Shown here: piece by piece, positions 43,129 through 53,521 of the stretch
How positions within the stretch are numbered: position 1 is the stretch's first letter
Layout of the letters: each line of letters begins with the position of its first letter
From: Ancylomarina sp963977525
GTDB taxonomy: Bacteria; Bacteroidota; Bacteroidia; Bacteroidales; Marinifilaceae
Assembly (NCBI GenBank): GCA_963977525.1
Contig: CAXBPC010000004.1
Location: 1-64,000, forward strand
DNA length: 64,000 bases
Reading direction: 5' to 3'
Notes under the pieces: generated by a model
Told to the model about the DNA's origin: nothing
Seen by the model: the letters and a program-made list of their open reading frames with translations, nothing else
Database searches by the model: none
Program-made: the position numbers and the translations under genes

Positions 43129-43619
43129 AATATTTTTGGTGTAGTGTAATGAATTAGTTTACCTGATCGAGCATCTATATCAGTCCAGTTTTCTACATCG
43201 AACTCAATTCCAATTGCAGTTCCAGTAGGAACATGAAGATATCCTTCATTTATAAGTTTTGAGGCCCAAGATGCAATGTCCGGATTATGACCAAATACCC
43301 AAACCTTATCCTTTCGACCAGCTTTTGTTTGTAACATCTCTAAAAACTCTTGAGTACTAAAACCATCGTAAAGTTGATCTATTTGAATAATCTGATCAAG
43401 TTGAATGTTAAATTGATTGGCATAAAGTCTAGCTGTAGCAATTGCTCTGTTAGCAGGGCTTGATATAATTAGATCTGTTTCAATACCCTTTTCTAATAAA
43501 TAACTTGAAACTAAGGCTGAGTCATTTATGCCTCTATTAGTAAGGTTGCGTTCAAAATCATTTATATCAAAACGAATAACTTCAGTTTTGGCATGACGCG
43601 ATAGTATGAGTTGCTTCAT
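43110..43619 (-). CDS. SixA-like histidine phosphatase
   Basis: A 169-residue phosphoglycerate-mutase-fold phosphatase. The catalytic motif is LILSRHAKTEV (RHAK, as in SixA), and the second half has SSPANRAIATARL and VWVFGHNPDIASWASKLI with the second catalytic His. It would dephosphorylate a phosphohistidine or a small phospho-ester. It lies 24 bp after ppk1 on the same strand, a common pairing in Bacteroidota. Confidence 0.88.
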   Translation of the reverse strand: MKQLILSRHAKTEVIRFDINDFERNLTNRGINDSALVSSYLLEKGIETDLIISSPANRAIATARLYANQFNIQLDQIIQIDQLYDGFSTQEFLEMLQTKAGRKDKVWVFGHNPDIASWASKLINEGYLHVPTGTAIGIEFDVENWTDIDARSGKLIHYTTPKILKEKLS

Positions 43620-43643
43620 CTTTTAGGAATTAAATAATAGACT

Positions 43644-45725
43644 TTAAATTTTGATTTGCTTAGCAAGTTCTATTTCTTCAAGATATTTGAAAATATCTTT
43701 TTGTGCCCTTTTTACTTGTTCTCCAACATCATTTTGAGGCTTTATATTTTCCAACTTCTCGTTAATAATTCTAGCATTGGTATTATCCATCAATTGAATG
43801 TTTAAAATATCGATAAGTTCTTGCTTTAGCTTAGGGGTTTCAATTGGAAATGCACATTCAATACGTCTGTGTAAATTACGAGACATCCAATCAGCTGATG
43901 ACAGGTAAACCTCACTTTCACTATTATTGTGGAAGTAGAATACTCTGGCATGCTCTAGGAATTGATCAACAATACGAACAATTCGAATGTTTTTAGAGTA
44001 AGGTTTGTTCGGGATTAGGCAACAAATACCGCGAATAATAAGGTCTATTTTAACGCCCTTAGTACTTGCTTCGTAAAGCTTCTTAATCATGTCTCTCTCT
44101 TGTAAGCCATTCATTTTTAAAATTAAATGGCCTTTCTTGCCATTCTCAACATGATTAATTTCTCTATCAATCTTTTTAATAAACTCATCTCGCATGTTAA
44201 ATTGTCCGATGAGTAGTTTATTGAACTCGCATTCGGTTTCTTGATTTTCAAGATAATTGAAAAGGAGTTTCAACTCAGAAATGGTTGTTTCATCAGAAGT
44301 AAATAGCCCGTGATCGGCGTAAATTCGAGCTGTTTTTTCATTGAAATTACCTGTACTAAGATATGCGTAATCTTCTTTGTCCGTTTTTCTGATTACCAAA
44401 GCGATTTTCGCATGCACCTTTAAGCCTGGTAGGCTGTATATGATTTTAACACCAGCTTTGGTCATAGCTCTAGCTGAGTTCATATTAGCTTCCTCGTCAA
44501 ATCTAGCTTTCAATTCAACAAGAACAGTCACTTTTTTTCCATTCAAAGCTGCATTAATTAACGCATTTACCACTGCTGAATTTTCTGCTACACGATATTG
44601 AGTCGCCTTAATTTCCTTAACCTTAGGGTCGATTGCTGCTTCATTTAAAAAGCGTATTACGTATTCATATGATTGGTAAGGGTAATGAAGTAAAATATCC
44701 CTTTTACGAATGGCTTTAAACATCGATCTACTTTGTCCTAATTCTTTCACTTTAAGGGCATGAAAAGGAGAATCCTCCAGTTCTGGACCAGCAGGGTTAG
44801 GAAACTTGAAGAAATCTTGAAAGTTGTGATATTGAGCTCCTTTAACAGGTTCATTATTAGTAAGGTTAAAAGCAAGCTTAAGTAGGTTTAAGAAATCTCG
44901 AGGAATATTTTCATCGTATAAAAATCGTGAGGGATCACCTGTTTCTCTCTTCTTCAGATTATTCTCTATCATACTCATAATATTCCCAGAATACTCATTT
45001 TCTATTAAGATATCAGCATCACGACTCATTTTAAAACTATATGTCGAGTCAATTTTGAAGCCTGGAAATACAACTTTCATATGCAATTTCACAATATCGT
45101 CAAGAAACATGATTTGATGCTTATCATCTATAGAAGGCAATTCTATAAATCGATCAAACCTATTATTGGGAATTCTGACGATGGCATACTTTGCACGTCT
45201 AGGCTTGTCGGGATTATCTTTCTTGCTTCTTTTCTTATAGAGTTTAACTGCAAGGTAAATGGCATTATTTTTTAGAAAAGGCTGAATCTGTTTTTTCAAA
45301 AGCAGCATAGGCTGCATATGAGGAAGCAGGTTATCCATAAAGAATTCTTTAGTGAACTCGTTGTGTGCTTCACTCAGTTCTTCGCCTTGCATCAAAACAA
45401 TATTGTTTTCAAGCAATTCAGGAATAATTTCCTTTGTGAAGATTTTGCCAAACTCAATTTGCTGTTTGTTAACTTGTTGCTTAATCTTCTTGAGGGTAAG
45501 GTCTGGGTTCTCTCTCAATTGCAGTTTGTCTTCAATCGGTAATTCAGTGAATCTTTGATATGAAGCAACTCTTATTCGATAAAATTCATCAAGGTTTGAA
45601 GAATATATAGCTAGGAACTTTATTCTCTCATAAAGAGGTAAATCCTTATTTCTAGCTTCATCTAAAACTCGATTGTTGAATGATAACCAACTTAAATCGC
45701 GATTGAAAAATTGATATTTTGACAT
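43644..45725 (-). CDS. ppk1: Polyphosphate kinase 1
   Basis: A 693-residue enzyme that reversibly makes inorganic polyphosphate from ATP. N-terminal domain NRDLSWLSFNNRVLDEARN; catalytic half has the phosphohistidine in SLPGLKVHAKIALVIRK, the second conserved His in QFLEHARVFYFHNN, and YLSTGNFNEKTARIYADHGL. Length and motifs are those of PPK1. It is followed by a SixA-like gene and preceded on the same strand, 118 bp upstream, by the 1494-residue protein. Confidence 0.97.
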   Translation of the reverse strand: MSKYQFFNRDLSWLSFNNRVLDEARNKDLPLYERIKFLAIYSSNLDEFYRIRVASYQRFTELPIEDKLQLRENPDLTLKKIKQQVNKQQIEFGKIFTKEIIPELLENNIVLMQGEELSEAHNEFTKEFFMDNLLPHMQPMLLLKKQIQPFLKNNAIYLAVKLYKKRSKKDNPDKPRRAKYAIVRIPNNRFDRFIELPSIDDKHQIMFLDDIVKLHMKVVFPGFKIDSTYSFKMSRDADILIENEYSGNIMSMIENNLKKRETGDPSRFLYDENIPRDFLNLLKLAFNLTNNEPVKGAQYHNFQDFFKFPNPAGPELEDSPFHALKVKELGQSRSMFKAIRKRDILLHYPYQSYEYVIRFLNEAAIDPKVKEIKATQYRVAENSAVVNALINAALNGKKVTVLVELKARFDEEANMNSARAMTKAGVKIIYSLPGLKVHAKIALVIRKTDKEDYAYLSTGNFNEKTARIYADHGLFTSDETTISELKLLFNYLENQETECEFNKLLIGQFNMRDEFIKKIDREINHVENGKKGHLILKMNGLQERDMIKKLYEASTKGVKIDLIIRGICCLIPNKPYSKNIRIVRIVDQFLEHARVFYFHNNSESEVYLSSADWMSRNLHRRIECAFPIETPKLKQELIDILNIQLMDNTNARIINEKLENIKPQNDVGEQVKRAQKDIFKYLEEIELAKQIKI

Positions 45726-45843
45726 ATAACTGATGGATTCAAAATGTGTACTAGCAAATTTAGAAAAAAATAGCTAGGCTCTAACTAATTATCCAATCTA
45801 AATAAGACTAGAAGCTTCTAAATTCGCATGCTTGACGAAGCAT

Positions 45844-48800
45844 TTATTGGTAATTGTCTCCAAGTTCATGTAGTTTCTTAAATCGCTTTACTTTTGACAT
45901 TGGAGCTAAAAGGTATAGGTAGTTTAACCTAGTCTCAGGATGTCTAAAACGTCTTTCATCTTCTTTAATCTCTTCCATTGCAATATTAATCTCATGAATA
46001 GATGACCTCATAAACATGACCTGATTTTGGTATTCGAAATAGAACCAATTACCATCTTGAAGTTCCATGTAAAGATACATTCTATTGCCTCGTCTACTTT
46101 TTCTAATCTCTATTTTACCTTTTACAATGGTATTGTGTGTAGTATTAAATATGCTACCAAGTTCAAGTTCACTATAAGAATAATAAGCCTTGTTCTTACG
46201 GTTCCATTTAAGTTTTACTTGATTAAAGAATAGAGTTTGTTTAATTGTATCTGGTAAAGCGTTGTAAGTGCTATTTTCCTTAATCTCATTAACAATCTTA
46301 TTCGCTTCCATGTATGGAAGTAAAAGAGGGAATGTTCTGAGAAAATGCTCATTGTTCAAATTACTAGGTCTCTGAACTGAGTTTAAGTAATGCTTGTTAA
46401 TCATTTTCAAGAGTTGTTCAGAAAAATTGAAATCGAAGCCTAAACAAGTTTTTAGAGATACTTCCTCTTTATTAGAATCATAATCAACTGTACCTGCAGC
46501 GGTGGTTGTTACATGTCCTAACTTGACACCTAGATTTATTAAACCTTCGCCATTCAAATCACAATTATTCATATCGTAAGATATCAGGTTTCCTGGTTGT
46601 TCAGGATTCTTTAGCTTCTCTTCACTAGCAACCTGATAAAGGTTTTTACTCTTATTAAAGCTCAGATAACCATCAACTGTAAGTAGAGGGTTATCGGTAT
46701 AGAACTTTCTTGTTGAAAGGAATGCAGGGTAGATGTGAATAGAGTCGTTAGTAAGGTACAGTGAATTGAAAATTTTCACATTCTCTTTGTCGCGTCCAAT
46801 GGTGTCGATAGGAATCAAGATGTCCTTTGGATCGATTGAAGAATTAAACCTTAACCATCTGTTTTTGATATTATCACATTTACTATGAATTTGAGTTTCT
46901 CCATTGAAACGTAAATGTTGTTCTTTGGCAGATAGGTGTACTTCTCCTCTAAAATCGAAATCAGGGCTCAAAGAAAATTCCATTGCATCTGTTAATGGAC
47001 CAGTAGCAATTGTCTGACCAATAGAGTCAACACTTATCTCTTTGAAATAGACCTCTTGTTCTTCCTCAAGTTCATCCTTATAAGTATAGAAACCCGAGCC
47101 TGTATAATCTCTTCTACCTTTTACTTCTACTAAAGCATCTGTGATTTTATGAAATTTATTAAGTGTATCAGCAAGTATTTTACAATTGCTTAAAGGCTCT
47201 AGATAGCCTTCATTATTAATCGTCAAATTACCATGAAGAGGTAAGATCTCTGCATCAGCGATTTTTAATTTGTCTATAAACTTTGCAGAGATTGAATAAT
47301 TGGTTGTGTCATAAATAGCATATGGTGTTACAAAACTTAAAGAATCTTGATCAAAGTGAGTGGAAATAAAAGTGTTGTATGATGTTTTAGGTAGCGAGTT
47401 GATTTTACCAGTTTCCCAAAGTACATTTAGCTTAGCTAATTCTTCGCTTCCAAATTCAATTTGATCATTTGCCATATTCCACTTAAAACTATTCAATTGG
47501 CAGATGTAATTATTTGATGGTAGGCTACTATAGTTGCCAGATATCGTACTTATGAAATCGGAGCGTTGATTACCTAAATCGATAATGGCATTACACATTT
47601 CTGCTTTAAAAGAATAGCCAATTTCATTATGACTAAGTAATTTAAATTTACTCGTGTCTGCCGTTATTTTATTTCCAGAATAATTAAAATAATCCGATGT
47701 AAATGAGCCATTCGCATAAGTCATTTCACCAGACCCGGCCATTTTATCATTAGTAATATTAATAATACCAGATAATGAAGCATGGCCTTCATACATGCTT
47801 AATGGATCATCCTTTCCTCTGCTTTGGATTCTAAATTGGTCCTTATTACTTTCCCACTCAACCCAAATGTTTTTTCCACTAATATCTGGATGAGAATATG
47901 GAACTTTTTGGGCCATTAGCGTATAAGATTCAGCTTGTCCTTTGGCTCTTCCTGGTAATAGAATAAAATGGTCAGATACAATTTTTGTTTTCTTCTCAGT
48001 AAATGTTCCTTTACCCCAAAGACCATCGTTATCTAAGAAAAGTGAGTCGGTAAATATTGCTTTATTATAAACTAAAACGCCGCCTTCTTCTATTGCGTGG
48101 GCAAACCCAATTGAATTATCCTTATTTACAATTAATGTTTCTCTAAAATTGGGAGTGATACCTCCAGATTTAAATTCGCCTAGGAATTGAATGTCTTGCT
48201 GCGAGAGTTTATTGATGTTATCAATAGTAAAAGGATCTACTTTAATATGAAAATTATCTTCCTTGTAGACTCCATTTTGGATATATGGCTTTTCATAATA
48301 AACGTAAGAAGAGTCGTATGAATTAAATATTGGATATTGCTCTAAGTATTCGTTTCCTGATTTGTTTGAAGGATCATCTATTTGAAGGTTCGCACTAGTG
48401 TTCTTTACAATGTTTTCAAGGAATATGGCGTTTCTTCTAGCAAATTCACCCTTGTCATCAGATGGGATAAAGGCTTTTAAGGAATCAATCATTCCCATAT
48501 TAACTTCAAAATTATCGTAAGAAAAGTTGTAGTCTTTACCATAGAAATTTAAAGGTCCTGCTTTAATTAAACCACTAAATTCAAAATCGCGATTTTGTTT
48601 TACTAATAGTTTACCTCCTTTAGGTACGAATGTAATATTCTGAGAATTACTTACTGATACTTGTCCTACGCCGTTTATTTGAAGATCAAAATTTTTGAGG
48701 TTAAGCGTAGCATCATCTTCTAATTTTTCTGTTTTCGATGTAAAGCGGATCACATCGTAATCTTGTCTTCCCATAGCAGCAGATATATAATTAGCGCTAC

Positions 48801-50328
48801 GATCTTCAATTGTAATTTCATCGGTAGATGCATCATAGTTTACAAAACCTTGAAATGAAAGTCCAATAACTTGCTGTCGAGTTTGGCTAAGGGGTTTCTT
48901 AATAAAGTTTGCGTACTCCACTGTAGTAAATGTATTGGTATACATGTATTGTGCAAAGCTGTTTAGGAGTACTAGCGGATGTTTATCGTCTAATCCTTGT
49001 AACTTCAGATATTGGTTTTTTGTAAAGTAGTTTGCAGACTCAAATTTGGCAAGTCGGTGTGAAGCCCCTTTCATCTTTCTAAAATGGATGATGCTATCGT
49101 TCATTTTCCAATGAAGAATCCCAAAGTCCATTTGTATGTTGTGGTAGTTGTTAAAATAAGGACTTTGTGACATGCCTGTTCCATCACGAGTTAATACAAG
49201 CTCCTTTTCTTCGGTAAGAATCTTAAGGTGAAGGTTAGGATGGTAGATTTTAAATGTATCAAGGTGTAGGGTTACCTCAGTATCTTTACCAATAATTTTG
49301 TTGTTTGAGAAACTGAAGTATTCCGATGAAGCATCGATAAACAAACTGTCATTTCTTCTAATCTCTATTTTTGCAGGTTGTTCACTATTACCTCTTCCTA
49401 TTAATTTTGCTCCTTTTATCTCAATACCACCTTTGTAACTTATGTTTTCGAATAAATTATCTATTGATATATTTTTCTTGGAGGATTTAAATCGAGGGTA
49501 AGTGGCAGATGCTGGATTTTTAACAATGTTTACTTTCTCCGTAAGAGAACCTGTTACAAAGTCGTTAAATAATAGTGAGTTTTTGTACTGAACTGAGTCA
49601 ATCTGTATTTTGGCTTTAGTAAAATCTAGCGAGTAATCTTTAAATTCAGCATATTCCTCAGTTGGAGATTTTCCCGCTCTCGTCCATGCAACTTTACCTT
49701 TTTCACCTCTCCATTTCTTTTCAAAAGGGTAGTAGGCTCCACTAGTGTTATAAATGACACAACTATCTTTTTGCGAATAACAAACTAGTTCGGTATTGTC
49801 AAAAACAATTTTCAGAGTACTATCGTGCACATACTTAAAACTGTTTGATCTTGTTTTCCATTTTGTAGAGAATGATTTATATAGAAGCTGATCTTTAAGT
49901 AAATTAATAGTTTGCTTTAAAAAATCATTAATGTTTTTAAGTTTCGCTTTAGGCTTTTTTAGTTCGTGAAGGAGTCCATTTTGCCAATTAGAATAATCAG
50001 ATTCACTTAAATCTTTTTCGTCGAATAAAATCAGACTATTTAAGTAGTCGTAAAAGTCAGGGACAACTCGAGCTCTTTTTTTTCTGAATTTCTGGCAAAT
50101 TGATAATATAGAATCTCTTTTCTGGGTTGATGATTGAGTTTTAGCCCAAAAAATATCGAATTTATCTTTAAACTCTTTCTTTTCTTTTTTATCCAATGAT
50201 GGATGGTTCAACAGTATATCTATCTCACTTATTGTATAGGTTGAATCTTGATCGAAAATATTAGCCTTTGTAGAAACGCTAGTTAAGAAAAAACTTAAAA
50301 AAATAAGTGAATATAGGTACTTAGACAT
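45844..50328 (-). CDS. Very large exported beta-rich protein of unknown function
   Basis: A 1494-residue protein with a signal peptide (MSKYLYSLIFLSFFLTSVST, cleaved near KANIF). No membrane helix follows. After a helical N-terminal region (about 30-180), the sequence is a long series of strands with short Asp/Asn/Gly turns, such as SIDNLFENISYKGGIEIKGA, GPLNFYGKDYNFSYDNFEVN and VNLGVKLGH-like blocks, reminiscent of OstA/LptA-like or beta-solenoid proteins. The last about 100 residues are helical and basic. No family was recognised. It lies between prmA (39 bp upstream) and ppk1 on the same strand. Conserved relatives probably occur across Bacteroidota, judged from its housekeeping neighbours. 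Confidence 0.75.
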   Translation of the reverse strand: MSKYLYSLIFLSFFLTSVSTKANIFDQDSTYTISEIDILLNHPSLDKKEKKEFKDKFDIFWAKTQSSTQKRDSILSICQKFRKKRARVVPDFYDYLNSLILFDEKDLSESDYSNWQNGLLHELKKPKAKLKNINDFLKQTINLLKDQLLYKSFSTKWKTRSNSFKYVHDSTLKIVFDNTELVCYSQKDSCVIYNTSGAYYPFEKKWRGEKGKVAWTRAGKSPTEEYAEFKDYSLDFTKAKIQIDSVQYKNSLLFNDFVTGSLTEKVNIVKNPASATYPRFKSSKKNISIDNLFENISYKGGIEIKGAKLIGRGNSEQPAKIEIRRNDSLFIDASSEYFSFSNNKIIGKDTEVTLHLDTFKIYHPNLHLKILTEEKELVLTRDGTGMSQSPYFNNYHNIQMDFGILHWKMNDSIIHFRKMKGASHRLAKFESANYFTKNQYLKLQGLDDKHPLVLLNSFAQYMYTNTFTTVEYANFIKKPLSQTRQQVIGLSFQGFVNYDASTDEITIEDRSANYISAAMGRQDYDVIRFTSKTEKLEDDATLNLKNFDLQINGVGQVSVSNSQNITFVPKGGKLLVKQNRDFEFSGLIKAGPLNFYGKDYNFSYDNFEVNMGMIDSLKAFIPSDDKGEFARRNAIFLENIVKNTSANLQIDDPSNKSGNEYLEQYPIFNSYDSSYVYYEKPYIQNGVYKEDNFHIKVDPFTIDNINKLSQQDIQFLGEFKSGGITPNFRETLIVNKDNSIGFAHAIEEGGVLVYNKAIFTDSLFLDNDGLWGKGTFTEKKTKIVSDHFILLPGRAKGQAESYTLMAQKVPYSHPDISGKNIWVEWESNKDQFRIQSRGKDDPLSMYEGHASLSGIINITNDKMAGSGEMTYANGSFTSDYFNYSGNKITADTSKFKLLSHNEIGYSFKAEMCNAIIDLGNQRSDFISTISGNYSSLPSNNYICQLNSFKWNMANDQIEFGSEELAKLNVLWETGKINSLPKTSYNTFISTHFDQDSLSFVTPYAIYDTTNYSISAKFIDKLKIADAEILPLHGNLTINNEGYLEPLSNCKILADTLNKFHKITDALVEVKGRRDYTGSGFYTYKDELEEEQEVYFKEISVDSIGQTIATGPLTDAMEFSLSPDFDFRGEVHLSAKEQHLRFNGETQIHSKCDNIKNRWLRFNSSIDPKDILIPIDTIGRDKENVKIFNSLYLTNDSIHIYPAFLSTRKFYTDNPLLTVDGYLSFNKSKNLYQVASEEKLKNPEQPGNLISYDMNNCDLNGEGLINLGVKLGHVTTTAAGTVDYDSNKEEVSLKTCLGFDFNFSEQLLKMINKHYLNSVQRPSNLNNEHFLRTFPLLLPYMEANKIVNEIKENSTYNALPDTIKQTLFFNQVKLKWNRKNKAYYSYSELELGSIFNTTHNTIVKGKIEIRKSRRGNRMYLYMELQDGNWFYFEYQNQVMFMRSSIHEINIAMEEIKEDERRFRHPETRLNYLYLLAPMSKVKRFKKLHELGDNYQ

Positions 50329-50367
50329 GTTAATGTATTTTGATTATAGTATGATCAAAAGATAATT

Positions 50368-51210
50368 TTACTTCTTTTCAAAACGAACAGCAACCCAATT
50401 CTTATCAACTTTATGATCTATATAGTTCATATTGTTCTTTTCAGCTTCATCTTGAATGTATTTTAAATCTTCAGTGTAGAATCCACTCATGACTAATTGA
50501 CCATTTTGAGGCAAACATGCTATGTACAATTTCATATCATTCAAAAGTATATTTCGATTGATATTTGCCAAAACAACGTCGTATTTTTTTCCTTCTAAAA
50601 GACGGGCGTCACCTAAAAAAGCAGAAACATTATCAGCCTTGTTGTTTTTAATACTTTCTAATGAGTTTTTATATGACCATTCGTCAATATCAATAGCATC
50701 GACCATTTTAGCTCCACGCTTAGATGCTAATATGGCAAGAAGACTTGTTCCACATCCCATATCAAGCACTCTTTTCCCTTTGATATTACTGTCTAAGATA
50801 CTCTGTACCATTAATGATGTAGTTGAGTGGTGTCCAGTTCCAAAAGACATTTTAGGATCGATAACGATATCATATGGGACTTTGGGAGTGTCAGTATGAA
50901 ATGAAGCTCGAATCACAACTTGATCAGCAATAATAACTGGCTGGAAATTGGATTCCCATACCGCATTCCAATCCTGTGAAATAATGGTTTTATATGTGTA
51001 ATTTAATTTGAAGTTCGATTCGGGAAGGTAATCCAAGTTGATAGCTTTCACAGCTTCAATATCAAAAAGATCTTCTGTTATGTAGGCATCAACTGAATCT
51101 TCATTTTCGGTAAAGCTGTCGTAGCCAAGCTCACCAAGTTCCGAAATTAGAATTTGAGCAATAGCTTCGTTATAAGGAGTAATTTCACATTTTAATTCAA
51201 TGTAATCCAT
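50368..51210 (-). CDS. prmA: Ribosomal protein L11 methyltransferase
   Basis: A 280-residue class I SAM methyltransferase. The N-terminal ferredoxin-like domain (ELKCEITPYNEAIAQILISE) is joined to a catalytic part with MSFGTGHHSTTSLMVQSIL, VLDMGCGTSLLAILASKRGA and VLANINRNIL, the PrmA signatures. Methylates the L11 protein of the large subunit. The long gap upstream (600 bp) and the gene order place it as the first gene of the prmA - 1494-aa - ppk1 - sixA run. Confidence 0.93.
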   Translation of the reverse strand: MDYIELKCEITPYNEAIAQILISELGELGYDSFTENEDSVDAYITEDLFDIEAVKAINLDYLPESNFKLNYTYKTIISQDWNAVWESNFQPVIIADQVVIRASFHTDTPKVPYDIVIDPKMSFGTGHHSTTSLMVQSILDSNIKGKRVLDMGCGTSLLAILASKRGAKMVDAIDIDEWSYKNSLESIKNNKADNVSAFLGDARLLEGKKYDVVLANINRNILLNDMKLYIACLPQNGQLVMSGFYTEDLKYIQDEAEKNNMNYIDHKVDKNWVAVRFEKK

Positions 51211-51812
51211 GATGGTATTATTTGATCTTGTTTGCTTGTGAGTTTTTTCTATTATTTTATGTTCTAATTTACAAAAATAATCTTCTTCACTTAAAAGACT
51301 TCATTAATTTAATAATAAAGTTGAATCAATTTTTTTGTATCGAAAGTCATTGAAAAAGGAGTGTTGTGTTGGATTGTTTATAGCTGTGTTTATTAGTATA
51401 TTAGGTTTTACGCAACCGTTTTCGTTATTTGAAACAATTCTAAACTTCTTGTTTTTGTTTTAATTTTATTGACTTTAAATCAAATATTGGTAATATTGCT
51501 ATCAATTATTAAGAATAACACTTGTGTTTAATTACAATTTATAAGTAAACAAATGGATTTTCTTGCAATTAAATTTTATGTGATGGCTTATCTTGTATGC
51601 TATCTTGAAGTCTTCGGAGGACTTTAATCCACTTCCTATTCTCGATCCTTGTGATCTATTCTAGAACTTTCTTTTCTAGACCTATTCTATCTATTTATTG
51701 AGTATTTGAAATTGGTGTATTTGTACATCAATCATATATAATAATTAGGCACTTATTTCTTTGTAAAGTGTCGTACCCTACAGATTAATCAACAATCGTT
51801 AAATAAAATAAC
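51211..51812. other. Intergenic region upstream of iorA, no gene seen
   Basis: About 600 bp between divergent genes, strongly AT-rich. A hairpin AAGTC-TTCGGAG-GACTT lies at 51609-51625 and an inverted pair TCTAGA..TCTAGA at 51661-51681. No coding frame, riboswitch or tandem repeat was recognised. A long untranslated leader for iorA is possible. Confidence 0.4.
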
Positions 51813-53438
51813 ATGCAAAAGTCACTATTGTTAGGTGTCGAAGCTATTGCTCAAGGAGCAATTGACGCTGGAATGTCAGGTGTTTACGCTTATCCAGGAA
51901 CGCCTTCTACAGAAATTGCTGAGTATATCCAGCATTCTAAGTTAGCTAATGAACGCAAGATTCACAGCGAGTGGTCTGCCAATGAAAAAACAGCTATGGA
52001 AACAGCTCTTGGTATGTCATATGCTGGGAAAAGAACTATGGTTTGTATGAAGCACGTTGGTTTGAACGTTGCAGCTGACTGTTTTATGAATGCTGCTATC
52101 ACCGGAGCTAATGGTGGTATGTTAGTTACTATCGCTGATGATCCATCTATGCACTCTTCTCAAAATGAGCAGGATTCACGTGTATATGCTAAATTTGCAA
52201 TGATTCCAATATTGGAACCTTCAAATCAGCAGGAAGCATACGAAATGGTTCGTTTTGGATTTGAATTATCTGAAGCTTGCGGTACACCTGTAATGATTCG
52301 TATCACTACTCGTTTGGCTCACTCTCGTGCGGGTATTACAAGAGCTACCGATATTGTAGATGAAAACGAATTGTGTTTGCCAGAAGATAAACAAAGATTT
52401 ATCCTATTGCCAGGTATTGCACGAAAGAGATACAAAGTTCTTTTAGGTAACCAGGCGAATTTCGATGCTGCTTCTGAAGATTCACCATTCAATCAGTATT
52501 TTGATGGTAAAGATAAATCTTTAGGTGTAGTGGCTTGTGGTATCGCTTATAATTACCTAATGGAGAATTATCCAAATGGTGATTGCCCTTTCCCAGTATT
52601 AAAATTGAGTCAATATCCATTACCTCGTACAAAAGTGACAAAGCTTGTTGAAGAGTGCGATAAAGTATTAGTTCTAGAAGATGGTTATCCAGTTGTTGAA
52701 GAAATGCTTAAAGGGTATTTAGAGAACGATAAAGTTATTGGTCGTCTTGATGGTACTTTATCTCGCGATGGTGAGTTAAATCCTGACATGGTTGGAGCTG
52801 CTTTAGGTTTTGAAGTTGTTGAAGGAATGCCTGTTCCAGAAATGGTTGTAGGTCGCCCACCAGCATTGTGTGTTGGTTGTCATCATCATGATGTTTATAA
52901 GGCTTTGAATGAAGTGATTGCTGAATATGGTGAAGGTCGTGTTTTCTCTGATATCGGATGTTATACATTAGGTGCTTTACCTCCATACCGTGCTATTAAT
53001 GCAGTGGTTGATATGGGTGCTTCTATTACGATGGCTAAGGGGGCATCTGATGCAGGTCTTATTCCTTCTGTAGCAATGATTGGTGATTCAACTTTCACTC
53101 ACTCAGGTATGACTGGCTTATTGGATGCAATCAACGAGAATTCTCCGATTACGGTTATTATTTCTGATAACGAATCTATCTCTATGACAGGTGGTCAGAA
53201 GTCTTCAGCAAAAGGTAAAATAGAAGATATTTGTGCTGGTTTAGGTGTTCATCCTGATCATATTCACGTATACACTTCTTTACCTAAGAAGCACGAGGAC
53301 GTGAAGAATATCATTCGTAAAGAACTAGATTACCAAGGCGTGTCAGTAATTATTCCACGTCGTATTTGCGTTCAGAAAAATGTTCGTGACCAGAAGATTA
53401 AAAAAGCATTAAAAGCTAAAGCAGCTGCAAAAGCTTAA
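51813..53438 (+). CDS. iorA: Indolepyruvate:ferredoxin oxidoreductase, alpha subunit
   Basis: A 541-residue TPP enzyme subunit that oxidatively decarboxylates aryl-pyruvates from aromatic amino-acid breakdown to aryl-acyl-CoA. N-terminal pyruvate-oxidoreductase domain (SGVYAYPGTPSTEIAEYIQ), then the TPP domain with DIGCYTLGALPPYRA, IGDSTFTHSGMTGLLDAI and ISDNESISMTGGQ. IorA usually ends in a two-cluster ferredoxin domain near 600 residues; here the chain ends in a Lys/Ala tail (KALKAKAAAKA) without any CxxCxxC, so the clusters must be on another protein or lost. A CVGCHHHD pair remains in the middle. iorB follows 83 bp later. Confidence 0.92.
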   Translation: MQKSLLLGVEAIAQGAIDAGMSGVYAYPGTPSTEIAEYIQHSKLANERKIHSEWSANEKTAMETALGMSYAGKRTMVCMKHVGLNVAADCFMNAAITGANGGMLVTIADDPSMHSSQNEQDSRVYAKFAMIPILEPSNQQEAYEMVRFGFELSEACGTPVMIRITTRLAHSRAGITRATDIVDENELCLPEDKQRFILLPGIARKRYKVLLGNQANFDAASEDSPFNQYFDGKDKSLGVVACGIAYNYLMENYPNGDCPFPVLKLSQYPLPRTKVTKLVEECDKVLVLEDGYPVVEEMLKGYLENDKVIGRLDGTLSRDGELNPDMVGAALGFEVVEGMPVPEMVVGRPPALCVGCHHHDVYKALNEVIAEYGEGRVFSDIGCYTLGALPPYRAINAVVDMGASITMAKGASDAGLIPSVAMIGDSTFTHSGMTGLLDAINENSPITVIISDNESISMTGGQKSSAKGKIEDICAGLGVHPDHIHVYTSLPKKHEDVKNIIRKELDYQGVSVIIPRRICVQKNVRDQKIKKALKAKAAAKA

Positions 53439-53521
53439 TTTAATCTTTGCCCAAATAAATCATTAATTCAATATATCGGAAAGCGATTTCGATTGCTTTC
53501 TGAGAATAAAATAGCAAACAT

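Noticed and set aside
51211..51812. Riboswitch in the iorA leader
   Set aside because: Only small hairpins; no match to a known aptamer consensus was seen.
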